DNA from: Parvibaculum sp.
Lineage (GTDB): Bacteria; Pseudomonadota; Alphaproteobacteria; Parvibaculales; Parvibaculaceae
Direction: 5' to 3'
DNA: 64,000 bases
Assembly: GCA_002694985.1 (NCBI GenBank)
Contig: NZNS01000007.1
Location: 43,188-107,187 of the forward strand
A model generated the notes under the pieces. It did not search any database, had not been told where the DNA came from, and saw nothing but the letters and a program-made list of their open reading frames with translations. This document shows, one piece after another, positions 54,995-63,306 of this stretch (positions are counted from its first letter, which is position 1; every line of letters begins with the position of its first letter). Made by a program: the position numbers and the translations under genes.

Positions 54995-55023
54995 GCCCGA
55001 TCCTCGTGATCGGGCTTTTTCTT
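54995..55023 (+). terminator. Intrinsic terminator before the 55036 gene
   Basis: GCCCGAT (54995-55001) pairs with ATCGGGC (55009-55015) around CCTCGTG, followed by TTTTTCTTT. It should stop transcription from the ParB-like gene. The next gene begins 13 bp on, with GGAGAG just upstream, so it may depend on readthrough or on a promoter inside this stretch. Confidence 0.8.
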
Positions 55024-55035
55024 TGGAGAGCCGCC

Positions 55036-55341
55036 ATGCCGGCCATGATCGACATCGATAAGATTTTTCTGGAAGACCGCGAACACCCCCCGTCGGATCG
55101 TACCTTACCGTGGACCGAAACCCGCGATGGCATCACTGTTGTCGTGGAGCCAAAGCCCCATTGGGCCGAAGACATGCGGGTGTTCCTGCTCGATGCCCGT
55201 GAATATTGCCGCTACGCCGAGTGGACAGCTCATGGTGCTCGTGCCCGTTTCTTCGGTCATATCGATACTTCAGGCGATGACCTGATAATGAAAGCGCGCG
55301 CGATGATCGCCCGAGAAATTGCAGATGGGCTTTGGAGCTGA
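55036..55341 (+). CDS. Unrecognised 101-aa element protein
   Basis: A small soluble protein that I do not recognise. The start is ATG 55036 with GGAGAG 5 nt upstream. It has an acidic N-terminal half (Asp-Ile-Asp-Lys-Ile-Phe-Leu-Glu-Asp), a Trp-rich central part and a C-terminal Met-Ile-Ala-Arg-Glu-Ile-Ala-Asp-Gly helix. No catalytic motif is obvious. It sits directly after a terminator in the element. Products of this size and context are mostly annotated as hypothetical. Confidence 0.6.
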   Translation: MPAMIDIDKIFLEDREHPPSDRTLPWTETRDGITVVVEPKPHWAEDMRVFLLDAREYCRYAEWTAHGARARFFGHIDTSGDDLIMKARAMIAREIADGLWS

Positions 55342-55758
55342 AGACCCGATCGCAGGGTTCGGGCCGTTAGGATGCGAGGTCTGCACCGGACGGGTCCAAT
55401 CCGGCTTCACCATGCAATCCGCCATCTCCATCAGGACAAGCGGCAGCCATCTCTGGCCTGAAGGGAACATGATCCTGATGCCAGCATGGTGGCAAGACTG
55501 GCGCGGCAGAGCATCTGCGACGGGTATCCGGCATCCTGTCAGATGCGAAGAACCACCCCCGATTCCATTCGCAAACCTTGGTCCGATCCGTCTCTTTGAC
55601 ATTCAACCCCAAAGGGGTCGGCTTACGCGCGCGTGCCGCCCTCGGGGATTCGGAAAAAGTCCGAACGCCCTCGGGTGATTGCAGATCCGGTCAGACACTT
55701 CGGGCGCCTGTCGCGCGGGGGATGGTCCCCCCGCCTCCAAAGACAGGAGCCGGAACCC
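55342..55758. other. 417-bp region with hairpins, no gene supported
   Basis: A frame at 55319-55678 exists but overlaps the preceding gene and has no recognisable features. TTGACA (55596-55601) precedes the palindrome ACCCC-AAA-GGGGT (55606-55618), which could be a promoter with an operator; the -10 is weak. GCCCTCGGG is present twice. A GC-rich stem around GCGGGGGA/TCCCCCCGC lies just before the ACAGGAG ribosome site of the next gene. Confidence 0.4.
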
Positions 55759-55923
55759 ATGTCCTATGCAGATGCCACCGCCTTCGCCGCCAGCCTCGCC
55801 GCCACGCTGATGGTCGAGATCGTCGTGTTCCAGGCCGGGGACGGCACCCACGCCGCTTGTCCCGCCGCCGAGTTCGACGGCGACGACGACATGGTAAAGC
55901 TGGAGCTGGATCCTTGGGGGTAA
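55759..55923 (+). CDS. Unrecognised 54-aa element protein
   Basis: A small gene starting at ATG 55759, with ACAGGAG 9 nt upstream. The product has an N-terminal helix (Ala-Asp-Ala-Thr-Ala-Phe-Ala-Ala-Ser-Leu-Ala-Ala) and a C-terminal acidic part, Ala-Glu-Phe-Asp-Gly-Asp-Asp-Asp-Met. No family is assigned. Supporting it are the clear ribosome site, codon use like its neighbours, and the stop followed shortly by leader C. Confidence 0.5.
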   Translation: MSYADATAFAASLAATLMVEIVVFQAGDGTHAACPAAEFDGDDDMVKLELDPWG

Positions 55924-56035
55924 GGCGCGACCGCGCCTCATCCCCGACGGCCTGGCCGCGACAAGCTCGCGACCGGGCCTTCAGCGCGTCGCGATGGTTG
56001 CCCATCGTCGACGGCGGAACCGGGCTGCCCCGGTC

Positions 56036-56113
56036 AGAGAGGAAGAGTGCGGGCCGTTCGGCCGTGACGGGTTGAGGGTCGGAGAGAGAGGCTCACCGGC
56101 GCCCGTCATGGAG
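56036..56113 (+). promoter_or_regulatory. Structured leader C (radC-RNA-like) of the 56122 gene
   Basis: AGAGAGGAAGAG is followed by the hairpin GGCC-GTTC-GGCC (56052-56063), then P1 GACGGG (56066-56071) with CCCGTC (56102-56107) and P2 GTCGG (56078-56082) with CCGGC (56096-56100). The loop AGAGAGAGGCTCA is identical to leader B. GGAG at 56110-56113 lies 8 nt before ATG 56122. Leaders A and C share an almost identical P1-P2 core. Confidence 0.6.
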
Positions 56114-56121
56114 TGATCCCG

Positions 56122-56670
56122 ATGACCTTTGTCCGTTCCGAAACCTTCCGTTCCATCGGTCAGATTCTGGCTGTCGATATTCTGCCGGCGCTTTATCGAG
56201 CGCAAAAGCTGCCGCTGCGCATCTCTTGCCTGGGCGTCGCCAGCTATGACGCCAGTGACGCGGCGAACAGCTTCGACCGCGTGATCCCGCTTGGCGAATG
56301 CCCGTCACCGGAAGAGGCCATCCAGGCCGCAGCCTTGCGCGTGGCGCGCGGTGATATTTGCACGGGGCCGGACAGCTTCCCGTATTTTCAGCCGCGCATC
56401 ATGCTCATTCAGGACCGAGATCAGCGCCTGGTCCTCGCCGGTGAAATCCGCGCCGGCATTATCCTCTGGCAACAGCCAGTCGCATCCGATGCCGAGGCAC
56501 GCAGGATCGTGACCGAGGCCAGCCGCTTGCGCGGTATGGCATTCCGGGCCTCGGACCCCGGTGATGCGAGACGGCTGCGTTATCGCGCCGCTGCGCTGGA
56601 GGCCCGGTTGGTCGATCCCTTCTGGCGCGAAACCTCGGCCGATCTGCTCCGCCTGCCGCAGGCCGCCTGA
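56122..56670 (+). CDS. Unrecognised 182-aa element protein
   Basis: A soluble protein of unknown function. ATG 56122 is chosen over GTG 56113 because GGAG of leader C ends 8 nt upstream. Features are an N-terminal Phe-Val-Arg-Ser-Glu-Thr-Phe-Arg-Ser-Ile, a central Pro-Tyr-Phe-Gln-Pro-Arg-Ile-Met-Leu-Ile-Gln-Asp, and a C-terminal Arg/Ala-rich helix with DARRLRYRAAALEARL. No enzyme motif stands out. That it shares a leader with the ardC-type and parB-like genes suggests a shared regulon. Confidence 0.65.
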   Translation: MTFVRSETFRSIGQILAVDILPALYRAQKLPLRISCLGVASYDASDAANSFDRVIPLGECPSPEEAIQAAALRVARGDICTGPDSFPYFQPRIMLIQDRDQRLVLAGEIRAGIILWQQPVASDAEARRIVTEASRLRGMAFRASDPGDARRLRYRAAALEARLVDPFWRETSADLLRLPQAA

Positions 56671-56735
56671 GCTTAACCCTTTCCATCCCATTCGGCTCGG
56701 CCATACGCCGGGCCATGTCATGTTCGGAGACCGTC

Positions 56736-57152
56736 ATGGCCGACTATTACACGCACTTTTCCTGCCTCCTCGACGTAGGCACCCCCGAAAACGCTGCCCG
56801 CGCGCTCAATCTCTACAACGCTCTGGCGGATGACAATGCCGCCGAAGATCCGCCCTCGGATGGCTTCCTGCTCTCCATCCAGCCAGAGCATGGCGGTACG
56901 CAACTCTGGATGCGCGATGATGTCACGGGTGACCCTGAGCATGTCATCCAATTCGTCAAACGCTGCGCTGCCGAATTTGGCCTGAGTGGATTGTGGGGTT
57001 TCCAGTACGCAAATAGCTGCTCGAAACCGCGCATCGACGGATTTGGTGGTGGGGCGCATGTCCTTGATCTCGCCACCGGCGAGACAGTGGACTGGATCTA
57101 TACCGATGGCTGGCTTTCCTCGGTTCTGGAAGGGAGAGACCCCTATGCCTGA
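56736..57152 (+). CDS. Unrecognised 138-aa element protein
   Basis: Start ATG 56736 with CGGAGA upstream. The protein opens Met-Ala-Asp-Tyr-Tyr-Thr-His-Phe-Ser-Cys and contains a Gly/Trp-rich C-terminal half (Gly-Leu-Ser-Gly-Leu-Trp-Gly-Phe-Gln-Tyr-Ala-Asn-Ser-Cys-Ser-Lys-Pro-Arg). It is probably a small globular alpha/beta protein. The last 8 bp overlap the next gene. I cannot give a function. Confidence 0.65.
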   Translation: MADYYTHFSCLLDVGTPENAARALNLYNALADDNAAEDPPSDGFLLSIQPEHGGTQLWMRDDVTGDPEHVIQFVKRCAAEFGLSGLWGFQYANSCSKPRIDGFGGGAHVLDLATGETVDWIYTDGWLSSVLEGRDPYA

Positions 57153-57789
57153 GGTCATCGAAACCACCGTCTATCGCCTCAACGAATTGTCTGATGCGGC
57201 AAAGGACAAGGCCCGTGCCTGGTATCGTGAGGGCGGCTTCGACTATGACTGGTACGATGCCGTCTATGAGGATTTCCAGCGCATCGCCGAAATCCTCGGG
57301 CTCAACCTCAAGACCCGCACCGTCCGGTTGATGGACGGCGGCACACGGCAGGAACCGTGCATCTGGTTCCGGGGCTTCTGGTCACAAGGGGACGGTGCCT
57401 GCTTCGAATCTCTCTATTCCTACCGCAAACAGGCGCCGCACCTGATCCGGGAATACGCCCCGCAGGACACCGAACTGCACCGCATCGCCGATGCCCTTCA
57501 GGCGATCCAGCGCCGAAACTTCTATCAGATTCGCGCAGAGGCCAGCCATCGCGGCCATTATTATCACGAATACTGCATGTCGATCTCGGTCGAGCGCGAC
57601 AGCCCGACCTGGCAGGACATGACCGCCGATGCCGAGGAGACGATCATCGAGGCGTTGCGCGATCTGGCCCGCTGGCTCTACCGCCAGCTTGAGCGCGAAT
57701 ATGACTATCTGTCCTCGGACGAAGCGGTCGATGAAACCATCGCCGCCAATGAATACACGTTCACCGAAGCCGGTCGCCGCTTCGGATGA
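57145..57789 (+). CDS. Unrecognised 214-aa element protein, phage-like
   Basis: Start ATG 57145 with AGGGAGAG 7 nt upstream, overlapping the preceding gene. The N-terminus Val-Tyr-Arg-Leu-Asn-Glu-Leu-Ser-Asp-Ala-Ala-Lys-Asp-Lys-Ala-Arg-Ala-Trp-Tyr and Asp-Trp-Tyr-Asp-Ala-Val-Tyr-Glu-Asp-Phe recall a family frequent in phages and ICEs, sometimes labelled as an antitoxin component, but I am not certain of that label. The C-terminal half is helical and rich in Tyr/Arg/Glu. No toxin gene is adjacent. Confidence 0.65.
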   Translation: MPEVIETTVYRLNELSDAAKDKARAWYREGGFDYDWYDAVYEDFQRIAEILGLNLKTRTVRLMDGGTRQEPCIWFRGFWSQGDGACFESLYSYRKQAPHLIREYAPQDTELHRIADALQAIQRRNFYQIRAEASHRGHYYHEYCMSISVERDSPTWQDMTADAEETIIEALRDLARWLYRQLEREYDYLSSDEAVDETIAANEYTFTEAGRRFG

Positions 57790-57808
57790 TCCCGAGAAGA
57801 CACTGACA

Positions 57809-57839
57809 AGCGCCCCGCCGTCCGGTCGGGGCGCTTTTT
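57809..57839 (+). terminator. Intrinsic terminator before the methyltransferase-helicase gene
   Basis: AGCGCCCCG (57809-57817) pairs with CGGGGCGCT (57827-57835) around CCGTCCGGT; TTTTT follows. It closes the 56122-57789 gene set. Confidence 0.9.
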
Positions 57840-57849
57840 CATGCTGCGC

Positions 57850-57940
57850 TTTGAGAGTGAGAGGTGGGCCGGAAAGGGTCAGGTCCGGGTGGTCGAGAGA
57901 GAGCGCTGTCCGGGCTTGTCCTTCCCGCTCTCCTGAGGTT
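57850..57940 (+). promoter_or_regulatory. Leader D, loose relative of leaders A-C
   Basis: TTGAGAGTGAGAG matches the start of leader A exactly, followed by a longer GC-rich structure with GAGAGAGAG in its middle and GTCCGG/CCGGAC-like segments. GAGG lies about 9 nt before ATG 57947. The P1/P2 core of A-C is not clearly recognisable, so membership in the same RNA family is uncertain. Confidence 0.35.
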
Positions 57941-57946
57941 CCCGAC

Positions 57947-60900
57947 ATGAACATGGTTTTCCCCGTAGCCGATCCGGTCACACCGCTGGCGGCCGCGCCT
58001 GCGATCCTGGCTGCGGCCAATCTCCTGCTCCCCCATCTCGAACGCGGTCAGCGTGTCGATGCCGCCACCTTGCGCGGTGCTATGGAAACGGCCTTCGGCG
58101 CGTCCGACGCCACAGGCTCTTGGGACTGGAAGCTGGCCTACGAGGCCTGTGAAGTTGCCTCGGTTCTCTTCCTGCGCAAATACGGCAAGGCGCTGTTTCG
58201 GAAGGCCGCGTCGCCGCTGGCAAGGGCTGCCGTGCTGGCAAAGGTCGCGGGGCTGTTGCCCACGCAGACCCGGCGTTCCGAGGAAAGTCAGAATTTCCAG
58301 CAGTTTTCGACGCCGATCCCCCTCGGTCTTGCCGCTCTGACAGCCGCCGCGATCACGCCTGATGACAGGGTGCTGGAACCATCGGCTGGCACCGGCCTTC
58401 TGGCAATCCTGGCGCAGACCGCCGGCAACTCGCTGATCCTCAACGAACTCGCCGACACCCGCGCCGATCTTTTGTCCTCGCTCTTTCCGGCCTTCGCCGT
58501 TACCCGGTTCGACGCCGCCCAGATCGACGATCATCTGGCCCCGGATGCCGTCCCGTCCGTGGTGCTGATGAACCCGCCATTCTCGGTCATGGCCAATGTC
58601 AGTGGGCGTGTCGCCGATGCGGCCTACCGCCATGTTGCCTCGGCGCTGGCCCGTCTTGCACCGGGCGGTCGGCTGGTGACGATCACCGGCGCAGGCTTTG
58701 GCCCCGAAGCTCCGGCATGGCGGGACGCCTTCATCCGCTTGCAGGCCCGTGGTCGCGTGGTGTTCAGCGCCGCCGTAGATGGCGCGGTCTATGCAAAGCA
58801 CGGCACCACGATCGCCACGCGGCTGACCGTGATCGACAAACTGCCGATCGACGATCCGGCGAGTTTTCCGACCTCACCGGGCATCGCGCCTGATGTTGCC
58901 ACGCTGATCGGATGGGTCGAGGCACATGTCCCGCAGCGTTCGCCTGTCTCGTTGCCGAAAATCGTGGCGTGCGCTCCGACCGCCGCGCCGAAAACCGTGC
59001 GGGGCTATCTGACGCGCGCGACAGCGGCGCGACCTGCCGCTGCTCTCGCCAACGATCCCGAGGGCGTCGAACTCGCCTATGACACTGTGGACTGGACGCC
59101 ACCGGACGGCGCTCGCCTGTCCGACGCGATCTATGAGGAATATGCGCTGCAATCGCTGCGCATTGCTGGCGCGCAACCGCATCCGACCAAGCTGGTGCAA
59201 TCCGCAGCCATGGCCTCGGTCGCACCGCCGAAGCCTTCCTACCGGCCCATGCTGCCTGCCGACATCTGCGCACGTCTTTCGGACGCCCAGCTTGAAACCG
59301 TGATCTATGCCGGTGAAGCCCATGCCGATCATCTCGCCGGCGCATGGACCGTGGATGAGCATTTCGACAATGTGAGCGCCGCGCCGGAGGATGCTGAAGG
59401 ATCGATCCGCTTCCGCCGGGGCTTCATGCTCGGTGACGGAACCGGCGCTGGCAAGGGTCGCCAGTCTGCCGCCATTATTCTCGACAACTGGCTGCGCGGT
59501 CGGCGCAAGGCGATCTGGATCTCCAAATCCGACAAGCTGATCGAGGACGCGCAGCGCGACTGGTCGGCGCTCGGCATGGAACGGCTGCTGGTCACGCCGC
59601 TGTCACGCTTCCCTCAAGGCGTAAAGATCAAGCTGTCGGAAGGCATCCTTTTTACTACCTATGCCACGCTACGCTCCGACGACCGGGGCGAGAAGGTTTC
59701 CCGCGTCAAGCAGATCGTTGAATGGTTGGGGTCCGATTTCGATGGAGCCATCATATTCGACGAGAGCCATTCCATGCAGAATGCCGGTGGCGGCAGAGGC
59801 GAACGCGGTGATGTCGCCGCTTCACAGCAGGGACGTGCGGGCCTGCGGCTTCAGCACGCGCTGCCCGATGCCCGCGTGGTCTATGTCTCGGCAACCGGCG
59901 CCACCACCGTCCACAATCTCGCCTATGCGCAGCGCCTCGGCCTCTGGGGCGGTGAGGATTTTCCGTTCCAGACGCGTGCAGAGTTCGTAGAGGCGATCGA
60001 AGCCGGTGGCGTTGCGGCCATGGAGGTCCTGGCCCGCGACCTGCGATCTCTCGGCCTCTATACTGCCCGCTCACTCTCCTATGATGGCGTCGAATATGAA
60101 CTGATCGAGCATCAGCTCACGGACGAACAGCGGCACATCTACGACTCATATGCTGCCGCCTTCGCCGTCATTCATGGGAATCTGGACGCGGCGATGGAAG
60201 CCGCCAACATCACCGGCAGCGAGGGGACGCTGAACCGGCAGGCCAAATCCGCCGCCCGTTCGGCCTTTGAAAGCACGAAGCAGCGCTTCTTCGGCCATCT
60301 GCTGACCTCCATGAAAACCCCGACCCTGATCCGGTCCATCGAGGCCGATCTGGAAGCGGGCCATGCCGCCGTCATCCAGATCGTCTCGACTGGCGAAGCC
60401 CTGATGGAACGGCGGCTGTCCGAGATCCCGACCGAGGAATGGAACGATATTTCCGTCGATGTCACGCCGAGGGAGTATGTCGGCTCGTATTTGCAGCATT
60501 CCTTCCCGGTGCAGCTCTATGAACCCTTCACCGATGGCGAGGGCAACCTGTCGTCACGCCCCGTCTTCCGCGATGGTCAGCCGGTGAAATGCCGTGAAGC
60601 CGTGGCGCGGCGCGACGAGATGCTGGAGCAGCTGGGTTCGCTTCCGCCTGTCCCCGGAGCGCTCGACCAGATTGTGCAGCGCTTCGGCACGGATATGGTG
60701 GCCGAGGTCACAGGCCGTTCGCGCCGGATCGTGCGCAAGGGCGACGGTGCTTCGGCACGCCTTGCAGTCGAGAACCGTGCGCCTTCTGCCAACCTTGCCG
60801 AGACCTCGGCCTTCATGGATGACCAGAAGCGCATTCTGGTCTTCTCGGATGCCGGTGGCACGGGGCGCAGCTATCACGCCGAGCTCTCGGCGCGAAACCA

Positions 60901-62269
60901 GCGGCTGCGCGTGCATTACCTGCTGGAGCCGGGCTGGAAGGCCGATGCCGCCATTCAGGGGCTGGGCCGCACCAACCGGACCAATCAGGCGCAGCCGCCG
61001 CTGTTCCGGCCCATCGCCACGGATGTCAAAGCAGAGAAGCGCTTCCTCTCGACCATCGCCCGCCGCCTCGACACGCTGGGCGCGATCACCCGCGGCCAGC
61101 GCCAGACCGGAGGTCAGGGGCTGTTCCGCCCCGAGGACAATCTGGAATCCGCCTATGCCCGCGACGCGCTGCGTCAACTCTATCTGCTGATTGTGCGCGG
61201 CAAGGTCGAGGGATGCTCGCTGGAGCGGTTTGAATCCGCCACCGGCCTGAAGCTGATGGACAGCAACGGTGTGAAGGACGAACTGCCGCCGATCACCACC
61301 TTTCTCAACCGCCTGCTGGCGCTGACCATCGAGTTGCAGGGCATCCTGTTCGCCGCCTTCGAACAGCTTCTGCAGGCGCGGATCGACGGGGCGATTGCAT
61401 CCGGCACCTATGATATGGGGCTGGAAACGCTGAAGGCCGAAAGTTTCATCGTCACCGACCGGCAAGTGATCCACACCCATCCGGGCACCGGCGCGGAAAC
61501 CCGGCTCCTGACGCTCACCGAGCGCAAACGCAATCAGCCGGTCACGCTCGATGCGGCCCTCGCGGAACTGGATGATCCCCGCGCAAGATTGCTCATCAAC
61601 GAGCGATCCGGTCGCGCCGCCGTGCAGATCCCGACCACCAGCGTCATGCTGGATGATGGCGAGATCGAACGGCGCGTGCGGCTGATCCGTCCCATGGAGG
61701 CGATGAACATTCCGGTGCGGGCAATGGGTGAGACCCACTGGATCGAGGCCGACCGTGCGGCCTTCACGATGGCCTGGAAGACGGAACTGGCCGAGGTGCC
61801 GGAGTTCACCGACAGCATCCTGCATATGGTGACGGGGCTGCTTCTGCCAATCTGGAAGCGCCTGCCGCAGGACTCCTCCCGCGTCTATCGCCTCCAGACC
61901 GACGAAGGCGAACGCGTCATCGGTCGCCGGGTCTCGCCGGCCTGGGCTGCCAATGCCTCGACCAGTGGCGTCACCAGCAGCCTGACACCGCATTCCGCCT
62001 ATGCCGCGCTGATCGAAGGTCGCACGATCCTTGATCTCGCCGAGGGGCTTCAACTGCGCCGCGTCCGGGTCATGGGCACCAACCGGATCGAACTGACCGG
62101 TTTTACGGACGTGATGCGCGACCGGCTGCGGGCCTATGGCCTCTTCAGCGAGATCATCTCGTGGAAACTGCGCTTCTTCGTGCCCGTCGATTCTACGGGA
62201 TCGGAGATCATCGGCAAACTGCTTGACCGCTTCCCGGTTGAACGCATCGGTGAGCGGGAGGCCGCATAA
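57947..62269 (+). CDS. Fused DNA methyltransferase / strawberry-notch-type helicase
   Basis: A 1440-aa protein starting at ATG 57947 with GAGG upstream. The N-terminal part is an adenine-type methyltransferase: Gln-Gln-Phe-Ser-Thr-Pro (118-123), motif I Leu-Glu-Pro-Ser-Ala-Gly-Thr-Gly (143-150) and catalytic Asn-Pro-Pro-Phe (209-212). The middle is an SF2 helicase of the strawberry-notch group: Walker A Gly-Asp-Gly-Thr-Gly-Ala-Gly-Lys-Gly (497-505), DESH (605-608), Val-Ser-Ala-Thr-Gly-Ala (648-653) and a downstream Gly-Arg-Thr-Asn-Arg motif. The layout resembles phage DarB antirestriction proteins. Toprim and DUF2493 genes follow. Protection against restriction is an inference. Confidence 0.9.
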   Translation: MNMVFPVADPVTPLAAAPAILAAANLLLPHLERGQRVDAATLRGAMETAFGASDATGSWDWKLAYEACEVASVLFLRKYGKALFRKAASPLARAAVLAKVAGLLPTQTRRSEESQNFQQFSTPIPLGLAALTAAAITPDDRVLEPSAGTGLLAILAQTAGNSLILNELADTRADLLSSLFPAFAVTRFDAAQIDDHLAPDAVPSVVLMNPPFSVMANVSGRVADAAYRHVASALARLAPGGRLVTITGAGFGPEAPAWRDAFIRLQARGRVVFSAAVDGAVYAKHGTTIATRLTVIDKLPIDDPASFPTSPGIAPDVATLIGWVEAHVPQRSPVSLPKIVACAPTAAPKTVRGYLTRATAARPAAALANDPEGVELAYDTVDWTPPDGARLSDAIYEEYALQSLRIAGAQPHPTKLVQSAAMASVAPPKPSYRPMLPADICARLSDAQLETVIYAGEAHADHLAGAWTVDEHFDNVSAAPEDAEGSIRFRRGFMLGDGTGAGKGRQSAAIILDNWLRGRRKAIWISKSDKLIEDAQRDWSALGMERLLVTPLSRFPQGVKIKLSEGILFTTYATLRSDDRGEKVSRVKQIVEWLGSDFDGAIIFDESHSMQNAGGGRGERGDVAASQQGRAGLRLQHALPDARVVYVSATGATTVHNLAYAQRLGLWGGEDFPFQTRAEFVEAIEAGGVAAMEVLARDLRSLGLYTARSLSYDGVEYELIEHQLTDEQRHIYDSYAAAFAVIHGNLDAAMEAANITGSEGTLNRQAKSAARSAFESTKQRFFGHLLTSMKTPTLIRSIEADLEAGHAAVIQIVSTGEALMERRLSEIPTEEWNDISVDVTPREYVGSYLQHSFPVQLYEPFTDGEGNLSSRPVFRDGQPVKCREAVARRDEMLEQLGSLPPVPGALDQIVQRFGTDMVAEVTGRSRRIVRKGDGASARLAVENRAPSANLAETSAFMDDQKRILVFSDAGGTGRSYHAELSARNQRLRVHYLLEPGWKADAAIQGLGRTNRTNQAQPPLFRPIATDVKAEKRFLSTIARRLDTLGAITRGQRQTGGQGLFRPEDNLESAYARDALRQLYLLIVRGKVEGCSLERFESATGLKLMDSNGVKDELPPITTFLNRLLALTIELQGILFAAFEQLLQARIDGAIASGTYDMGLETLKAESFIVTDRQVIHTHPGTGAETRLLTLTERKRNQPVTLDAALAELDDPRARLLINERSGRAAVQIPTTSVMLDDGEIERRVRLIRPMEAMNIPVRAMGETHWIEADRAAFTMAWKTELAEVPEFTDSILHMVTGLLLPIWKRLPQDSSRVYRLQTDEGERVIGRRVSPAWAANASTSGVTSSLTPHSAYAALIEGRTILDLAEGLQLRRVRVMGTNRIELTGFTDVMRDRLRAYGLFSEIISWKLRFFVPVDSTGSEIIGKLLDRFPVERIGEREAA

Positions 62270-63306
62270 TGTCGCGTCTCAACGCTTCCGAACTGGCGCA
62301 GCGTCTCGGCCGGCAGGCCGAGGCGGTGTGCCGTCACTATCTCTCGAATGGTCGCAAACAGGGCAATTACTGGCAGGTTGGCGATGTCCGAAACACGGCT
62401 GGCCGATCCATGTTCGTCAGGCTGCACGACAGCGTGAAAGGCGCTGCCGGTAAATGGCAGGACTCGGCCACGGGGGAATATGGCGATCTGCTGGACGTGA
62501 TCCGGGACTCGCTCGGTCTGATCGACTTCGCAGACGTTGCCGAAGAAGCCCGGCGTTTCCTCAGCCTGCCGCATCCTGAACCGCAGCCGCCATCCGGTCC
62601 GTCCCGAACGCCAGCACCATCGGGATCATCCGAGGCCGCACGTCGCCTCTGGCGCATGACGCAGCCGCTGATCGGCAGTACCGCAGAAGCGTATTTACGC
62701 GGACGCGGCATTACGGATTTACGCCAGAGCGCAAATCTGCGCTTCCATCCCAACTGCTACTGGCGGCCCGAGGACGATGGCCCGACGCAAGCATGGCCCG
62801 CCATGATCGCCGCCGTCACCGACCTCGATGGCAGGATCACCGGCGCCCACCGCACATGGCTGGCCCCGGACGGCTCCGGCAAGGCGCCTGTCGATCCGCC
62901 GAGGAAGGCAATGGGCGACCTGCGCGGACATGCGGTTCGTTTCGGGGATGTGCAGGATGTTATGGCAGCGGGGGAAGGTATCGAAACCATTCTGTCGCTG
63001 CGTCAGGTTCTGACCACTATGCCGATGGTTTCCGCACTCTCGGCCGGACACCTCGCCGCCATCCTGTTCCCCCCGCAACTGCGCAGGCTCTATATCGTCC
63101 GCGACAACGATCCGGCAGGCGACAGCGCACGCGATCGCCTGGTGAACCGGGCGGTTGATGCCGGAATCGAGACCATCACGCTCTCGCCCGTGATGGGGGA
63201 CTTCAATGAAGATCTCACAACTCACGGGCTGGATGCCGTTCGGGCAGAGATCCGGGTGCAAATCGCTCCCGAGGACGTCAGCCGCTTCATGGCTTCAAGC
63301 GCATAG
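62269..63306 (+). CDS. Toprim-domain protein (DUF7146/Toprim_3 type)
   Basis: A 345-aa protein whose start overlaps the stop of the helicase by one base (TAATG). An N-terminal domain resembling the zinc-less primase-type DUF7146 region has KWQDSATGEYGDLLDVI. The C-terminal Toprim fold shows the catalytic Glu in Ala-Gly-Glu-Gly-Ile-Glu-Thr-Ile-Leu-Ser and the metal site Arg-Asp-Asn-Asp-Pro-Ala-Gly-Asp. It may be a primase-like or topoisomerase-like nucleotidyl enzyme used with the upstream helicase. The pairing is very common in alphaproteobacterial elements. Confidence 0.9.
   Translation: MSRLNASELAQRLGRQAEAVCRHYLSNGRKQGNYWQVGDVRNTAGRSMFVRLHDSVKGAAGKWQDSATGEYGDLLDVIRDSLGLIDFADVAEEARRFLSLPHPEPQPPSGPSRTPAPSGSSEAARRLWRMTQPLIGSTAEAYLRGRGITDLRQSANLRFHPNCYWRPEDDGPTQAWPAMIAAVTDLDGRITGAHRTWLAPDGSGKAPVDPPRKAMGDLRGHAVRFGDVQDVMAAGEGIETILSLRQVLTTMPMVSALSAGHLAAILFPPQLRRLYIVRDNDPAGDSARDRLVNRAVDAGIETITLSPVMGDFNEDLTTHGLDAVRAEIRVQIAPEDVSRFMASSA

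Noticed and set aside
55319..55678. 119-aa plus-strand frame
   Set aside because: Overlaps the end of the previous gene, has no convincing ribosome site and contains hairpins; a short real gene cannot be fully excluded.
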